10,483 nt of DNA from Oehlia diaphana (GCA_003833135.1 QZLH01000440.1:109709-120191), one strand, 5' to 3'; positions 1 through 6,236 are shown, numbered from the stretch's first letter. Numbers and translations are program-made. Notes: generated from the sequence alone by a model not told the origin.

Positions 1-2
1 GA

Positions 3-272
3 TTTTTGTGCAAGAAAATCTGGTTGTAAAGACATAATTCTACGTGCACAACAGTTAATTCTTGTTGGATCTATTTGTTTATTTTTTCCTTTGCATAATT
101 CACATTTAAGATGTAAACCATTATGCCATAATTCTCTTTCAATTAATATTTGTTTGATACCTTTAAGTTGATTTGGATATTTTGGGTGATTGGAAGGAAA
201 TACCATCGATTGTAATTTATTATCTGGTCCAAATACAGTATCTTTCATTACTGGCTGTTGACCACCTGGATT
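3..272 (-). pseudogene. C-terminal fragment of a large fungal DDE transposase
   Basis: On the minus strand 90 codons read without a stop and run off the left edge of the window. The fragment begins N-P-G-G-Q-Q-P and contains S-M-V-F-P-S-N-H-P, then K-G-I-K-Q-I-L-I-E-R-E-L-W, a C-E-L-C pair (about residues 57-60), N-C-C-A-R-R-I-M-S-L-Q-P-D-F and L-A-Q-K. From memory, this order (PGG, FPxxHP, KGxxxIL.ERxLW, Cx2C, CCxRRI) marks the C-terminal end of a DDE-superfamily endonuclease abundant in arbuscular mycorrhizal and some other fungi. Upstream, homology stops abruptly at 272, where the inverted repeat of another element begins, so the catalytic core is absent. The N-terminal part of the same family lies at 3087-3753 in the same orientation. 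Family assignment is fairly sure; superfamily rank is not. Confidence 0.75.
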
Positions 273-289
273 AAAGATGTTAGCCGTAA
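272..289 (+). repeat. Left terminal inverted repeat (18 bp)
   Basis: This copy is the exact reverse complement of 1230-1247. It lies directly next to the last recognisable codon (Asn of N-P-G-G) of the transposase fragment, which places the breakpoint at about 272. Confidence 0.7.
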
Positions 290-319
290 CTGTAATATTA
301 AGACACAGTGTCGTATGTA

Positions 320-335
320 ATAGGTTGCAACCTAT
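320..335. repeat. Perfect 16-bp palindrome near the left element end
   Basis: ATAGGTTGCAACCTAT is its own reverse complement. A second small palindrome, GACACAGTGTC, lies at 302-312. Their place between the terminal repeat and the 19-bp array suggests a subterminal protein-binding site, which is an inference. Confidence 0.5.
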
Positions 336-353
336 CTACATTAAAAAGCAAAA

Positions 354-448
354 GTTGTAATGCTGTAATTAGGTTGTAATGCCATAATTAGGTCATAATA
401 CTGTAATTAGGTTGTAATACCGTAATTAATCCGTAATGCCGTAATTTC
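354..448 (+). repeat. Left subterminal array, five 19-bp units
   Basis: Units start at 354, 373, 392, 411 and 430, exactly 19 bp apart. The core is GTAATGCNGTAATTAG with variation. The same unit occurs inverted at 1080-1174. In DNA transposons such arrays often act as transposase-binding sites. Confidence 0.8.
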
Positions 449-614
449 GAAATTAAGTATGTAATTTCGGCCAGAATTATGCACTTAATTTTAACAGAAA
501 TTAACAAATTTCCTAAAAAGGAAAGTGATATTACACAATATTCCAGTGTCATTCCCGCTAAAATCAATTTTTGTGGAATGGCTATTGCCAAAAAAGGAAA
601 GATCTGCATTTTCG

Positions 615-720
615 TTTGGCTGAAATGATTTTTGGCTGAAATTACAGATTTAACTGAAATTACATTAATTTCGGCCGGAATTGTATTTCGGAATTTAGAA
701 TTCGGATTTCGGATTTTAGG
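615..720 (+). repeat. Degenerate CTGAAAT and TTTCGG short repeats
   Basis: The motif CTGAAAT recurs three times between 620 and 660. TTTCGG then recurs about four times to 713, around the near-palindrome TTTCGGCCGGAATT. This is simple internal repeat structure of the foldback element with no coding appearance. Confidence 0.4.
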
Positions 721-737
721 TGTGACCGCATAATTTC

Positions 738-1009
738 AATTTTAAGGGGTAAATAATAATAAAATAATTAAAAAATTTTTTTGTAAAAAAGTTTATATGT
801 AAATTATACATAAAATCATTTAATTATTACAGATATTATGCTAATTTAATATAAATTTTTTGAAAAAAACTTAAAATTTCCCACCCCTAGGGATTTTGGT
901 TCATTATATAATTTTTTTCTTTACACGAACGCGTATACAAAATGCAAAAAAAAACGCAACGCGTCTTATGTACCCCTAAAAATTAAACTTACACGACATA
1001 TAAACTTTT
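738..1009. repeat. Inner inverted repeats of the element
   Basis: Two pairs of arms are visible. AATTTTAAGGGGTA (738-751) matches the reverse complement of 971-984 with one mismatch. AAAAGTTTATATGT (787-800) is the exact reverse complement of 996-1009. They may mark a second, older element nested within 272-1247, or extend its foldback structure. Between them lie poly-A/T runs and two ACGCGT hexamers (929-934 and 959-964). Confidence 0.5.
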
Positions 1010-1079
1010 GTAATTTTACTTTTATAATTCATTACTTTTGTTTTAAATTTTTATAGTATTAAAAATTATGACTTTACAG

Positions 1080-1174
1080 CCTAATTATAGCATTACGACC
1101 TAATTATAGCATTACGGCCTAATTATAGCATTATGGTATAATTACAGCATTACGGACTAATTACAGTATTATGA
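1080..1174 (-). repeat. Right subterminal array, five 19-bp units
   Basis: Units start at 1080, 1099, 1118, 1137 and 1156, for example CCTAATTATAGCATTACGG. Read on the minus strand they match the units of 354-448. The array is followed by a less regular stretch with the near-palindrome GCCGTAATATTATGGC (1201-1216). Confidence 0.8.
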
Positions 1175-1211
1175 AAAGTGTCATAACTGTAATGCTGTAT
1201 GCCGTAATATT

Positions 1212-1550
1212 ATGGCATCGGCAAATCAATTACGGCTAACATCTTTATTTAATAGCAAATATGCTGATAAAATAGTAAAATACTCGGAAAATGATATTTA
1301 TTGGTCTTCCTACCTCAATGCACTAGATAAGCAAGAGGAATCCATCCGCTTAAAGCTAACAACATTACTCGCAGAAATTTCTAAGATCGATGTTGGCTGT
1401 AGAGATAGAATGTATAAATTAGTTACTAAACCCGGTAAGCACAAACCTAAAGCCATGACCTTAGAAAAATATATATTAGTATATATTCAAGAAAATGAAT
1501 GTGCATTATTAGCTGATTTGCGGAGCATAAGTACAAAATGGTTAGTCTAG
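1212..1550 (+). pseudogene. Open frame of unknown family, start supplied by inverted repeat
   Basis: A 112-codon frame runs from an ATG at 1212 to TAG at 1548. The first 12 codons lie inside the right end of the foldback element and the terminal repeat, so the ATG is probably accidental. The original coding sequence would begin at or before 1248. The part after that looks like real protein: hydrophilic, Lys/Glu rich, with an L-D-K-Q-E-E-S-I-R-L-K helix-like stretch and a basic patch K-P-G-K-H-K-P-K-A near residue 75. No signal peptide, membrane segment or motif is recognised. Base composition is clearly richer in GC than in the flanks. An open second frame takes over near 1517-1538, so I read this as the first legible piece of a broken gene that continues toward 2250. 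Confidence 0.4.
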
Positions 1551-1834
1551 AAACTACACGCTATTGGATGTTATTGAAGCTACAGGATGACAAAAAAGAT
1601 AACTCGTCTGAAGCGGATATAGATGATATCATTGAACTATATTGCTAAGTATTCTTAGCCGAATTTGCCAGACCTCAGCTAAGAAACTTACAATATCATT
1701 TATAGTAGCATATATTTTTTCGTACAATAATACAGGCTAACTTCAATTCCTATAATCGATCTTCTGAACTCCGATCCCAAGAGATCATCCTCCGATTATA
1801 TAGCCTGGTTTCAGATATGCCCAAAAATGATCAT
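1517..1834 (+). pseudogene. Frameshifted continuation of the broken plus-strand gene
   Basis: Frame 2 is open from 1517 and contains an ATG at 1538 that overlaps the end of the preceding frame. It runs 36 codons to TAA at 1646 (M-V-S-L-E-T-T-R-Y-W-M-L-L-K-L-Q). The same frame stays protein-like beyond that stop (L-A-E-F-A-R-P-Q-L-R-N-L-Q), hits TAG-TAG near 1706, and is open again from about 1712 to TAG at 1835 (E-L-R-S-Q-E-I-I-L-R-L-Y-S-L-V-S). Either these are decay stops, or some are hidden in very short introns: a GT to CAG interval of 31 bp could span the double TAG, though that is unusually short. No family is recognised. Confidence 0.35.
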
Positions 1835-1884
1835 TAGTATTTTTCGCATATAATAATTTGGCAAAACCGCGATCAGCCGAAAAT

Positions 1885-2184
1885 ATGCAGATTTTAAACA
1901 TAGTCTTTATTGGTATAATGGCTGAACTACGTAACATAGTTTCTCAGTACATAGGCTTCGAACCAAATGAAATTCGCCTCCCGATCACAGAAGTAGATAG
2001 GTGGCTATTTAGTAAGATAATAGCAGATCAGGAAGGAATGGCAGATATCGTAATGGGTGACTATCAATTTTTACAACGTTATGGGCATAATGGTAAGGGA
2101 GGTGAGTTCATCCATATTGGATGGTTACTAGCATGTACAGTGGCTCAAGCTAAAAAAGTCTTAATAAATCCGCCCGAGCGCTAA
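1885..2184 (+). CDS. Hypothetical protein, possible last part of a broken gene
   Basis: The frame is open from 1831. The first ATG is at 1885, giving 99 residues before TAA at 2182. An upstream TTG at 1858 is not a likely fungal start. The sequence has the balanced composition of a folded domain: I-L-N-I-V-F-I-G-I-M near the N-terminus, L-R-N-I-V-S-Q-Y-I-G-F-E-P, V-D-R-W-L-F-S-K-I-I, and F-I-H-I-G-W-L-L-A-C near the C-terminus. After the stop the same frame continues with a sensible A-E-R-D-L-S-E-K-V-L-A-H-I-Q-K to TAG at 2248, so the stop at 2182 may itself be a late mutation. No known domain is recognised. Its GC content (about 42% at 2101-2160) sets it apart from the flanks. It may be a separate small gene or the 3' end of the coding region that starts near 1248. 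Confidence 0.4.
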   Translation: MQILNIVFIGIMAELRNIVSQYIGFEPNEIRLPITEVDRWLFSKIIADQEGMADIVMGDYQFLQRYGHNGKGGEFIHIGWLLACTVAQAKKVLINPPER

Positions 2185-2385
2185 GCCGAAAGAGATTTAT
2201 CAGAAAAGGTATTAGCTCATATCCAAAAAGATTCGAAAAAGTCCCATTAGCGCCAGTACTTATACGGTAGTCGATTAGGATTTGAGATAATAAATGTCTG
2301 GCCTATTTATATATTTTTCGTGGGTAGAATATCGGTCATTTTTTTTCCTTCCAGCCTCCAATCGTACAGCCAGCCTTTGGAGATG

Positions 2386-2949
2386 CTAATTTCTAGTCTG
2401 AATATATTGCTCAGCCGTTTCCTGTGTATTCTGTAACTTTTTCAACATAATAAACCACATAATTGTGATCAGGAGAAAAAGTATTATTGAAAAGGGAAGT
2501 ATATATGGCAATAATTTATCAAGGTCAGTTTTTGAATCCACGCTACTCTTCTCCTGTAAAGCAGTATCTGAGGTGCCTATAAGTGAAGAAGCGCCAGAGG
2601 GTCTCAAAGAGACCGAGTCTTCCAGCCCACCATGTTTCATTCTGGCGCCTATCGGCCCACTTTTTACATGTGAATCTGACCGATTAGAGTATTCTGGGGC
2701 CAATAGATTAATCACAGATTGAAGCGATTTTACCTCCTCTGATTTTGCAAAGTTATCGGCTTCGGCTTTGGCAAGAGATATTTCTGTACAAGCATACTGG
2801 GAGACGAGCTTGGAGTTTTCAACCTTCAACCACCTATTCTCATCATTAAGATTTATATATTCGCTCCACAACCTAGCATTATATCCTCGAATTTTAGATG
2901 AGTCTTGCAAGATGCGGTATATCTCCTTTTCAAGATCATACGTTCCCAT
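2386..2949 (-). CDS. Coiled-coil protein with C-terminal membrane anchor
   Basis: An intact 187-codon gene with a good start context (AATAAATGGG) and no internal stop. Residues 1-35 are polar (D-L-E-K-E-I-Y-R-I-L-Q). Residues about 35-82 look like a coiled coil, rich in Leu, Glu, Lys and Asn (L-N-D-E-N-R-W-L-K-V-E-N-S-K-L). Residues 83-145 are a Ser/Gly-rich, probably disordered linker. Residues about 147-169 are a strong hydrophobic segment (L-L-P-Y-I-L-P-F-S-I-I-L-F-L-L-I). A short tail with L-K-K-L follows. With no N-terminal signal peptide, this architecture suggests a tail-anchored protein facing the cytosol, as in SNARE-like or organelle-surface tethers. That is inference from layout only. 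No named family is recognised. It converges on the broken plus-strand gene and starts close to the decayed transposase N-terminal part. The plus-strand open frames across it are shadows. Confidence 0.65.
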   Translation of the reverse strand: MGTYDLEKEIYRILQDSSKIRGYNARLWSEYINLNDENRWLKVENSKLVSQYACTEISLAKAEADNFAKSEEVKSLQSVINLLAPEYSNRSDSHVKSGPIGARMKHGGLEDSVSLRPSGASSLIGTSDTALQEKSSVDSKTDLDKLLPYILPFSIILFLLITIMWFIMLKKLQNTQETAEQYIQTRN

Positions 2950-3086
2950 TTATTTACATTAGCCATAAACTGTAAAAAAACTTTTCATATTTTTTGTTAG
3001 AGAACAATTATGATAAATATAGAATGAATAGGAAGGATATCAATCATTTTTTATTATTAATTACAGATAGTGAATTAGAATGTATT

Positions 3087-3491
3087 TTATCTATCTAAAA
3101 CANAATCATATACTGAAATTTTTTTCTTATTTTGATGAAAAATTATTTCAAGAGCTTCCATTTTATTAGAAAAATCATTATCAATATCCATTTCATTTTC
3201 AAATTCTTCAGAATCTTTATCTGATTCTTCATTTGGTTCATTATCTGATTCATCATTTGATTCATCATCTGATTCTCTATCTAGTGATTCTCTATCTGGT
3301 AATTCTTTATCTAATTCTTTTTCTTCTATAATTTCAGATTCTGCTTGTAAAAGCTGAGTTGTAAAATACTGAGTAATTGGTAGGAAATCTTTAGCTGCTT
3401 TAGTATATGTTCCCGATGGACCATACTTTCTATAATATGATGCAGTAGAATTTCCAGTATATGGTGCCTTTTTTTTATCAGTTTCCGGAAT
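3087..3491 (-). pseudogene. N-terminal region (second part) of the DDE transposase
   Basis: 134 codons end at TAA (3087-3089). The piece begins I-P-E-T-D-K-K-K-A-P-Y-T-G-N-S, continues Y-Y-R-K-Y-G-P-S-G-T-Y-T-K-A-A-K, then a Ser/Glu/Asp-rich acidic run (E-S-D-D-E-S-N-D-E-S-D), and ends near S-V-Y-D. From memory, the block IPET-KKAPY-GNS-YYRKYGPSG-TKAAK opens the N-terminal, non-catalytic part of the same fungal DDE transposase family as the fragment at 3-272. A stop codon lies immediately upstream of the Ile codon, and no AG acceptor is near, so the join to the preceding piece is broken. One ambiguous base (3103) lies in the codon two before V-L-D-R. Faint homology seems to continue with frameshifts to about 3010. 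The DDE core that should follow is absent. Confidence 0.7.
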
Positions 3492-3546
3492 TTAATAAAA
3501 AAATTCATTATATTAATAAAGAAAGAGTTATAAAACCTTTATTTGT

Positions 3547-3753
3547 CTAAACAAAAGATATTTCTCCTAATTTTAATATTCTTTGAGTACAATAAGTTTT
3601 ATCTGAACTATCTGTTGAATAATTATTATCAGATTCATATTTGTACTCATCTTCATTATCTGAATATTGCATTACAAACTGACCAGAGCTTATATTACGA
3701 AGTTGATGCTTTAATCTTTTTTTAGCAGCTAATTTTTTATGAGAAATAGGCAT
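3547..3753 (-). pseudogene. Extreme N-terminus of the DDE transposase
   Basis: 68 codons start at an ATG (M-P-I-S-H-K-K-L-A-A-K-K-R-L-K-H), pass through an Asp/Glu/Ser/Tyr-rich stretch (N-E-D-E-Y-K-Y-E-S-D-N-N) and end I-L-K-L-G-E-I-S-F-V before TAG. In the family as I remember it, the sequence after L-G-E-I-x-F goes straight on to I-P-E-T, which is what resumes at 3491. About 55 bp of AT-rich sequence with a stop separates the two. This may be a degraded intron or a small insertion, as no AG acceptor is visible. The basic N-terminus followed by an acidic region is typical of the family. Confidence 0.65.
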
Positions 3754-3756
3754 AAT

Positions 3757-3782
3757 GTAGTTTGTAATAAATAAAAAACTAC
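3757..3782. repeat. Hairpin upstream of the transposase start
   Basis: GTAGTTT (3757-3763) is complementary to AAACTAC (3776-3782), with a 12-base loop. It lies a few bases upstream of the ATG on the minus strand. Its function is unknown and it may be chance in AT-rich DNA. Confidence 0.3.
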
Positions 3783-4072
3783 AAAAATTTTTTTTAATTT
3801 TTTTTCAAATTTTTCTAACAAAATGTGGATAAGTTTATAAGCTAGAATGATTTATTTGTATAAGTACTACCAAATGATGTTTTTTTTTTATGTTACATAA
3901 AAATCACTTTATTCTCAAATTTTTCCCATCATAGTAAATTACCCGATCTTCAAACTTATGTAGCACTATCAATATTTATTATTTTTTAATCTAACCTGAT
4001 AAGTTTAAAAGCTATTGACATGCTCTATTAAAATTATTGGTTAGAATTTTAAAATATTATTTTTTAATAATG
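3783..4072. other. AT-rich non-coding flank
   Basis: This is the region upstream of the minus-strand transposase start. It holds poly-T runs and no open frame of interest on either strand. It presumably carried the 5' untranslated region of the transposon; no terminal repeat could be matched to the other side. Confidence 0.4.
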
Positions 4073-4094
4073 TGACATTTTTTTAAAAATGTCA
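4073..4094. repeat. 10-bp-stem hairpin
   Basis: TGACATTTTT (4073-4082) is the exact reverse complement of AAAAATGTCA (4085-4094), separated by two T. It could form a hairpin or be the collapsed end of an inverted-repeat element. Confidence 0.5.
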
Positions 4095-4118
4095 TATTAT
4101 GACTATAAATTGGGTTGG

Positions 4119-4216
4119 TTATAGAGGTACTGCACTGTAGCTTGGGATCAAGCTATGGCGTGCATATAGAGAAGGAGTGCACTTATAGAGGGTGCACTTA
4201 TAGAGGTGCGACTGTA
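4119..4216 (+). repeat. TGCACTTATAGAGG repeats with a small hairpin
   Basis: TGCACTTATAGAGG occurs at 4178-4191 and 4193-4206 (15-bp spacing). Related TATAGAGG or CATATAGAG copies lie at about 4120 and 4162. A hairpin with stem TAGCTTG and loop GGAT lies at 4138-4155. This relatively GC-rich block directly borders the 56-bp satellite and may be the end of a Tc1/mariner-like or other short element; that identity is a guess. Confidence 0.45.
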
Positions 4217-4540
4217 ACTATTTTTTCAAAGCTAATTCACTATGACACACTCCCTTACCCTAACCCTAAATAACTTCTTTTTCAACGCTAATTCACCATA
4301 TTGCACTCCCTTACCCTAACCCTAAATAACTCCTTTTTCAACGCTAATTCACTATGCTGTACTCCTTATTCTAACCCTAAATAACTCCTTTTTCAACGCT
4401 AATTCACCATATCGCACTCCCTTATCCTAACCCTAAATAACTCCTTTTTCAATGCTAATTTACTATGATGCACTCCCTTATCTAACCCTAAATAACTTCT
4501 TTTTCAACGCTAATTTACTACTAATAATACACTCTTTTAT
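4217..4540 (+). repeat. 56-bp tandem repeat with telomere-like CCCTAA motifs
   Basis: The anchor GCTAATT(C/T) recurs at 4231, 4287, 4343, 4398, 4454 and 4509, spaced 55-56 bp. Most units carry the core CCCTAACCCTAAATAACT, in places reduced to TCTAACCCTAA, then a T-rich run and CAACGCTAATTC. A partial unit precedes the first anchor and the last unit degrades by about 4540. It is a minisatellite whose unit contains two telomere-type hexamers (CCCTAA) in the same orientation. Confidence 0.85.
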
Positions 4541-4571
4541 CATACTTTGACGTATTATTATTATTTTTAGT

Positions 4572-5332
4572 TTAACTTACCAAGATATCTAAATTTAAAT
4601 TCAAACTAATTTGAATTGCTTCATATAAAATACTTTCAGAAATTTCTTTTTTTGCAATTGTTAGTATATTTGGTGTAAGAAATTCTTTTAATATTTGAAT
4701 AATAGATCCAAAGAATTTCTCATCAATATGTAGTATGCTAGTCATAATATTTCAAGTTTTGTGATCTTCAAATTCAGCATACTGTTTTTCCTTTTTCAAT
4801 CTCCTATGGATTTGCTGAGTAAGATAAACTAATAAAGCTGTATGAAGTCCTTTTAATTTAATGGTATTATTTTCAGATTCAACCCTTTGAGTCATTGTAG
4901 TACCAGCTGTAAATCGTATTTGTGTATAACAATACGCTCAGAAAAATCGTATTGGATATAACTTATTTTGCAGATAAGATTTAGTAGCAGGGTAATTAGT
5001 TATCAACCGTTACCACCTTCTTTTAAAATCTTCAACACATGAACTATTTTGAGTTTTAATAAACAATTAATGGCAAGAAGTAAATTCATTATGAAGTTTT
5101 CCTTTTAACTGTTTTATAAAATTTTGATTCATATGGAAAAGGCAGATACAATGGTGAGTATCAGGCAATTTTACTTTGATGACTGCAGCTATTGCCAAAT
5201 TTTCATTTGTAAAAATGACTTTTGGAAATAAAAAATTAGTTGCACGTAATATACAATTAAGAATCTATTGAAAAGTTGAATCAGTTTCATCTTCTATCAA
5301 AGCTTGCGCTACAACATGAATTTGATTATGAT
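4572..5332 (-). pseudogene. MULE transposase, C-terminal half, five in-frame stops
   Basis: One continuous minus-strand frame carries the second half of a Mutator-like transposase. It reads I-H-V-V-A-Q-A-L-I-E-D-E-T; a T-N-E-N-L-A-I block where the second catalytic Asp (normally T-D) should be; H-H-C-I-C-L-F-H-M-N-Q-N, the C/SxxH-type motif; F-K-R-R-W; Y-P-A-T-K-S-Y-L; and F-T-A-G-T-T-M-T-Q-R-V-E-S-E-N-N, the Q-R-x-E-S block with the third catalytic acid. Stops in this frame lie at 5265 (TAG), 5067 and 5010 (TAA), 4938 and 4752 (TGA). The frame ends at TAA 4572-4574; a GTAAGT just before it (4575-4580) could be an old splice donor. Point mutations with an intact frame mean the copy died relatively recently. 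The N-terminal half is at 6229-7144. Confidence 0.8.
5325..5332 (+). repeat. Target site duplication, left copy
   Basis: ATTATGAT lies directly outside the left terminal repeat of the element at 5333 and is identical to 6229-6236. Eight bp is the usual duplication length for hAT elements. Confidence 0.8.
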
Positions 5333-5344
5333 TAAAGCTCTAAA

Positions 5345-5490
5345 TGGTCCAGATTGGTCTGGGTTGGGGAGTAACCTGGGACTGGACTGAAAAATTAGTT
5401 CATTTCGGTCCAGTCTGGTTTATATTAAAAGGAGAATCTAGGATCAGACCAGACCAGATCAGTTATTTTGGTTCAGTCCAGTCCAGTCCT
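5345..5490. repeat. Left subterminal GGTCCAG / CTGGACT cluster
   Basis: Multiple copies of GGTCCAG, GTCCAGTC and the complementary GGACTGGACTG occur in both orientations just inside the left terminus. A matching cluster lies at 6057-6216. Clustered inverted short motifs near hAT ends are known transposase-binding sites; that role is inferred here. Confidence 0.75.
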
Positions 5491-5499
5491 ATAATAAAA

Positions 5500-6055
5500 A
5501 AATGTTGCGCATTTTTTTTATAATAATATATTAAAAAAAATGTTTTCGCAATGTTTTTTCATTAAATTAATTAAAAAAATATTGCGAAAACATTTTTCTA
5601 ATTAAAATTACTTTGAAAAAATATTTCGCAACATTTTTTCATTAAATTATTATAGAAACGTTGCGAAAACGTTTTTTCTATAATAATATATTAAAAAAAA
5701 TGTTTTTGCAACATTTTTTCATTAAATTAATTGAAGAAACGTTGTGAAAATGTTTTTCTAGTTAAAATTACTTTGAAAAAATGTTTCACAATATTTTTCA
5801 TTAAATTATTATAGAAACGTTGCGATAACATTTTTTCTATAATAATATATTAAAAAAAAATGTTTTCACAACATTTTTTCGTTAAATAATTATAGAAACG
5901 TTGCAAAAATGTTTTTTCTATAATAATATTTTAAAAAAAATGTTGCATAAACATTTTTTTATAATAAGATATTAAAAAAAACGTTTCGCAACATTTTTTT
6001 ATTTAATAATTACAATCGCAATGGTTTTAATATAAAATCATTGTGAAAATGTTTA
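5500..6055. repeat. Alternating palindromic 20-mer array
   Basis: About 15 copies of a motif close to AACGTTGCGAAAACGTTTTT or its complement occur every 35-45 bp. Orientation alternates along most of the array. They are separated by AT spacers such as CATTAAATTAATT and CTATAATAATATATT. The spacer TAATAATATATT recurs near 5521, 5681 and 5840, giving a higher-order period of about 160 bp, with a last copy near 5921 (half period). Single copies can pair with neighbours to form hairpins. Confidence 0.75.
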
Positions 6056-6056
6056 T

Positions 6057-6216
6057 TCGGTCCAGTTCAGTCCAATCTGTAAAATTTGGTCCAGATTAGA
6101 TTTATAATCTGAAACTAGACTGGACTGGACTGAATATTTTGGTCCAGATTGAAGTATCAACCTGGACTGGACCAATCCGAATTTTCGATCCAGATTGCCA
6201 GATTAGGACTGGACCG
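6057..6216. repeat. Right subterminal GGTCCAG / CTGGACT cluster
   Basis: This is the counterpart of 5345-5490, with GGTCCAGATT, GACTGGACTGGACTG and GGTCCAGATTG copies in both orientations up to the right terminal repeat. Confidence 0.75.
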
Positions 6217-6228
6217 ATTAGAGCTTTA

Positions 6229-6236
6229 ATTATGAT
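6229..6236 (+). repeat. Target site duplication, right copy
   Basis: ATTATGAT is identical to 5325-5332 and lies immediately outside the right terminal inverted repeat. Confidence 0.8.

Larger units (their letters stand above)
272..1247. mobile_element. Foldback/MITE-like non-autonomous element, 976 bp
   Basis: The element is bounded by a perfect 18-bp inverted repeat (272-289 and 1230-1247, outer end TAAAGATGTTAGCCGTAA). Inside each end is an array of five 19-bp units, and the right array is in inverted orientation to the left one. There is no transposase gene inside. The open frame at 388-609 on the minus strand lies in repeat sequence and resembles nothing I know. The left end abuts a transposase fragment, the right end an unrelated coding-like island. 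A TA duplication is possible because both ends begin TA, but it cannot be told apart from the inverted repeat itself. A complex foldback element or a MITE would both fit. Confidence 0.6.
5333..6228. mobile_element. hAT-like non-autonomous element (MITE), 896 bp
   Basis: The element has perfect 11-bp terminal inverted repeats, TAAAGCTCTAA at 5333-5343 and its complement at 6218-6228. It is flanked by an identical 8-bp duplication and inserted in the MULE gene. Excising it with one duplication copy rejoins I-D-N-H-N to Q-I-H-V-V-A in frame, so the borders are firm. It has no coding capacity. Subterminal zones (5345-5490 and 6057-6216) are packed with GGTCCAG, TGGACTGGACTG and similar motifs in both orientations. 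The core (5500-6055) is an alternating palindrome array. The 8-bp duplication and short repeats point to the hAT superfamily; the transposase that moved it is not in the window. Confidence 0.85.

Noticed and set aside
388..609. 73-codon minus-strand open frame
   Set aside because: It lies across the 19-bp repeat array and internal sequence of the foldback element, with no recognisable protein features.
1517..2250. Reassigned stop codons (TAA/TAG as Gln)
   Set aside because: Frames also change between segments and reading through does not join them, so decay or introns explain the pattern better than a different genetic code.
2465..2962. Two plus-strand open frames (85 and 64 codons)
   Set aside because: They are antisense to the intact minus-strand gene at 2386-2949, whose composition and domain layout are much more protein-like.
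3326..3508. 60-codon minus-strand open frame
   Set aside because: It is an alternative frame over the transposase piece at 3087-3491, which carries the recognisable family blocks in another frame.
3543..3725. 60-codon plus-strand open frame
   Set aside because: It is antisense to the transposase N-terminus at 3547-3753 and low in complexity.
4217..4540. Possible CRISPR array
   Set aside because: The whole 56-bp unit repeats, not a short repeat with unique spacers, and the context is eukaryotic.
5500..6055. Possible CRISPR array or regular satellite
   Set aside because: Motifs alternate in orientation and the spacers are themselves repeated, so it is an inverted-repeat array within a transposon.
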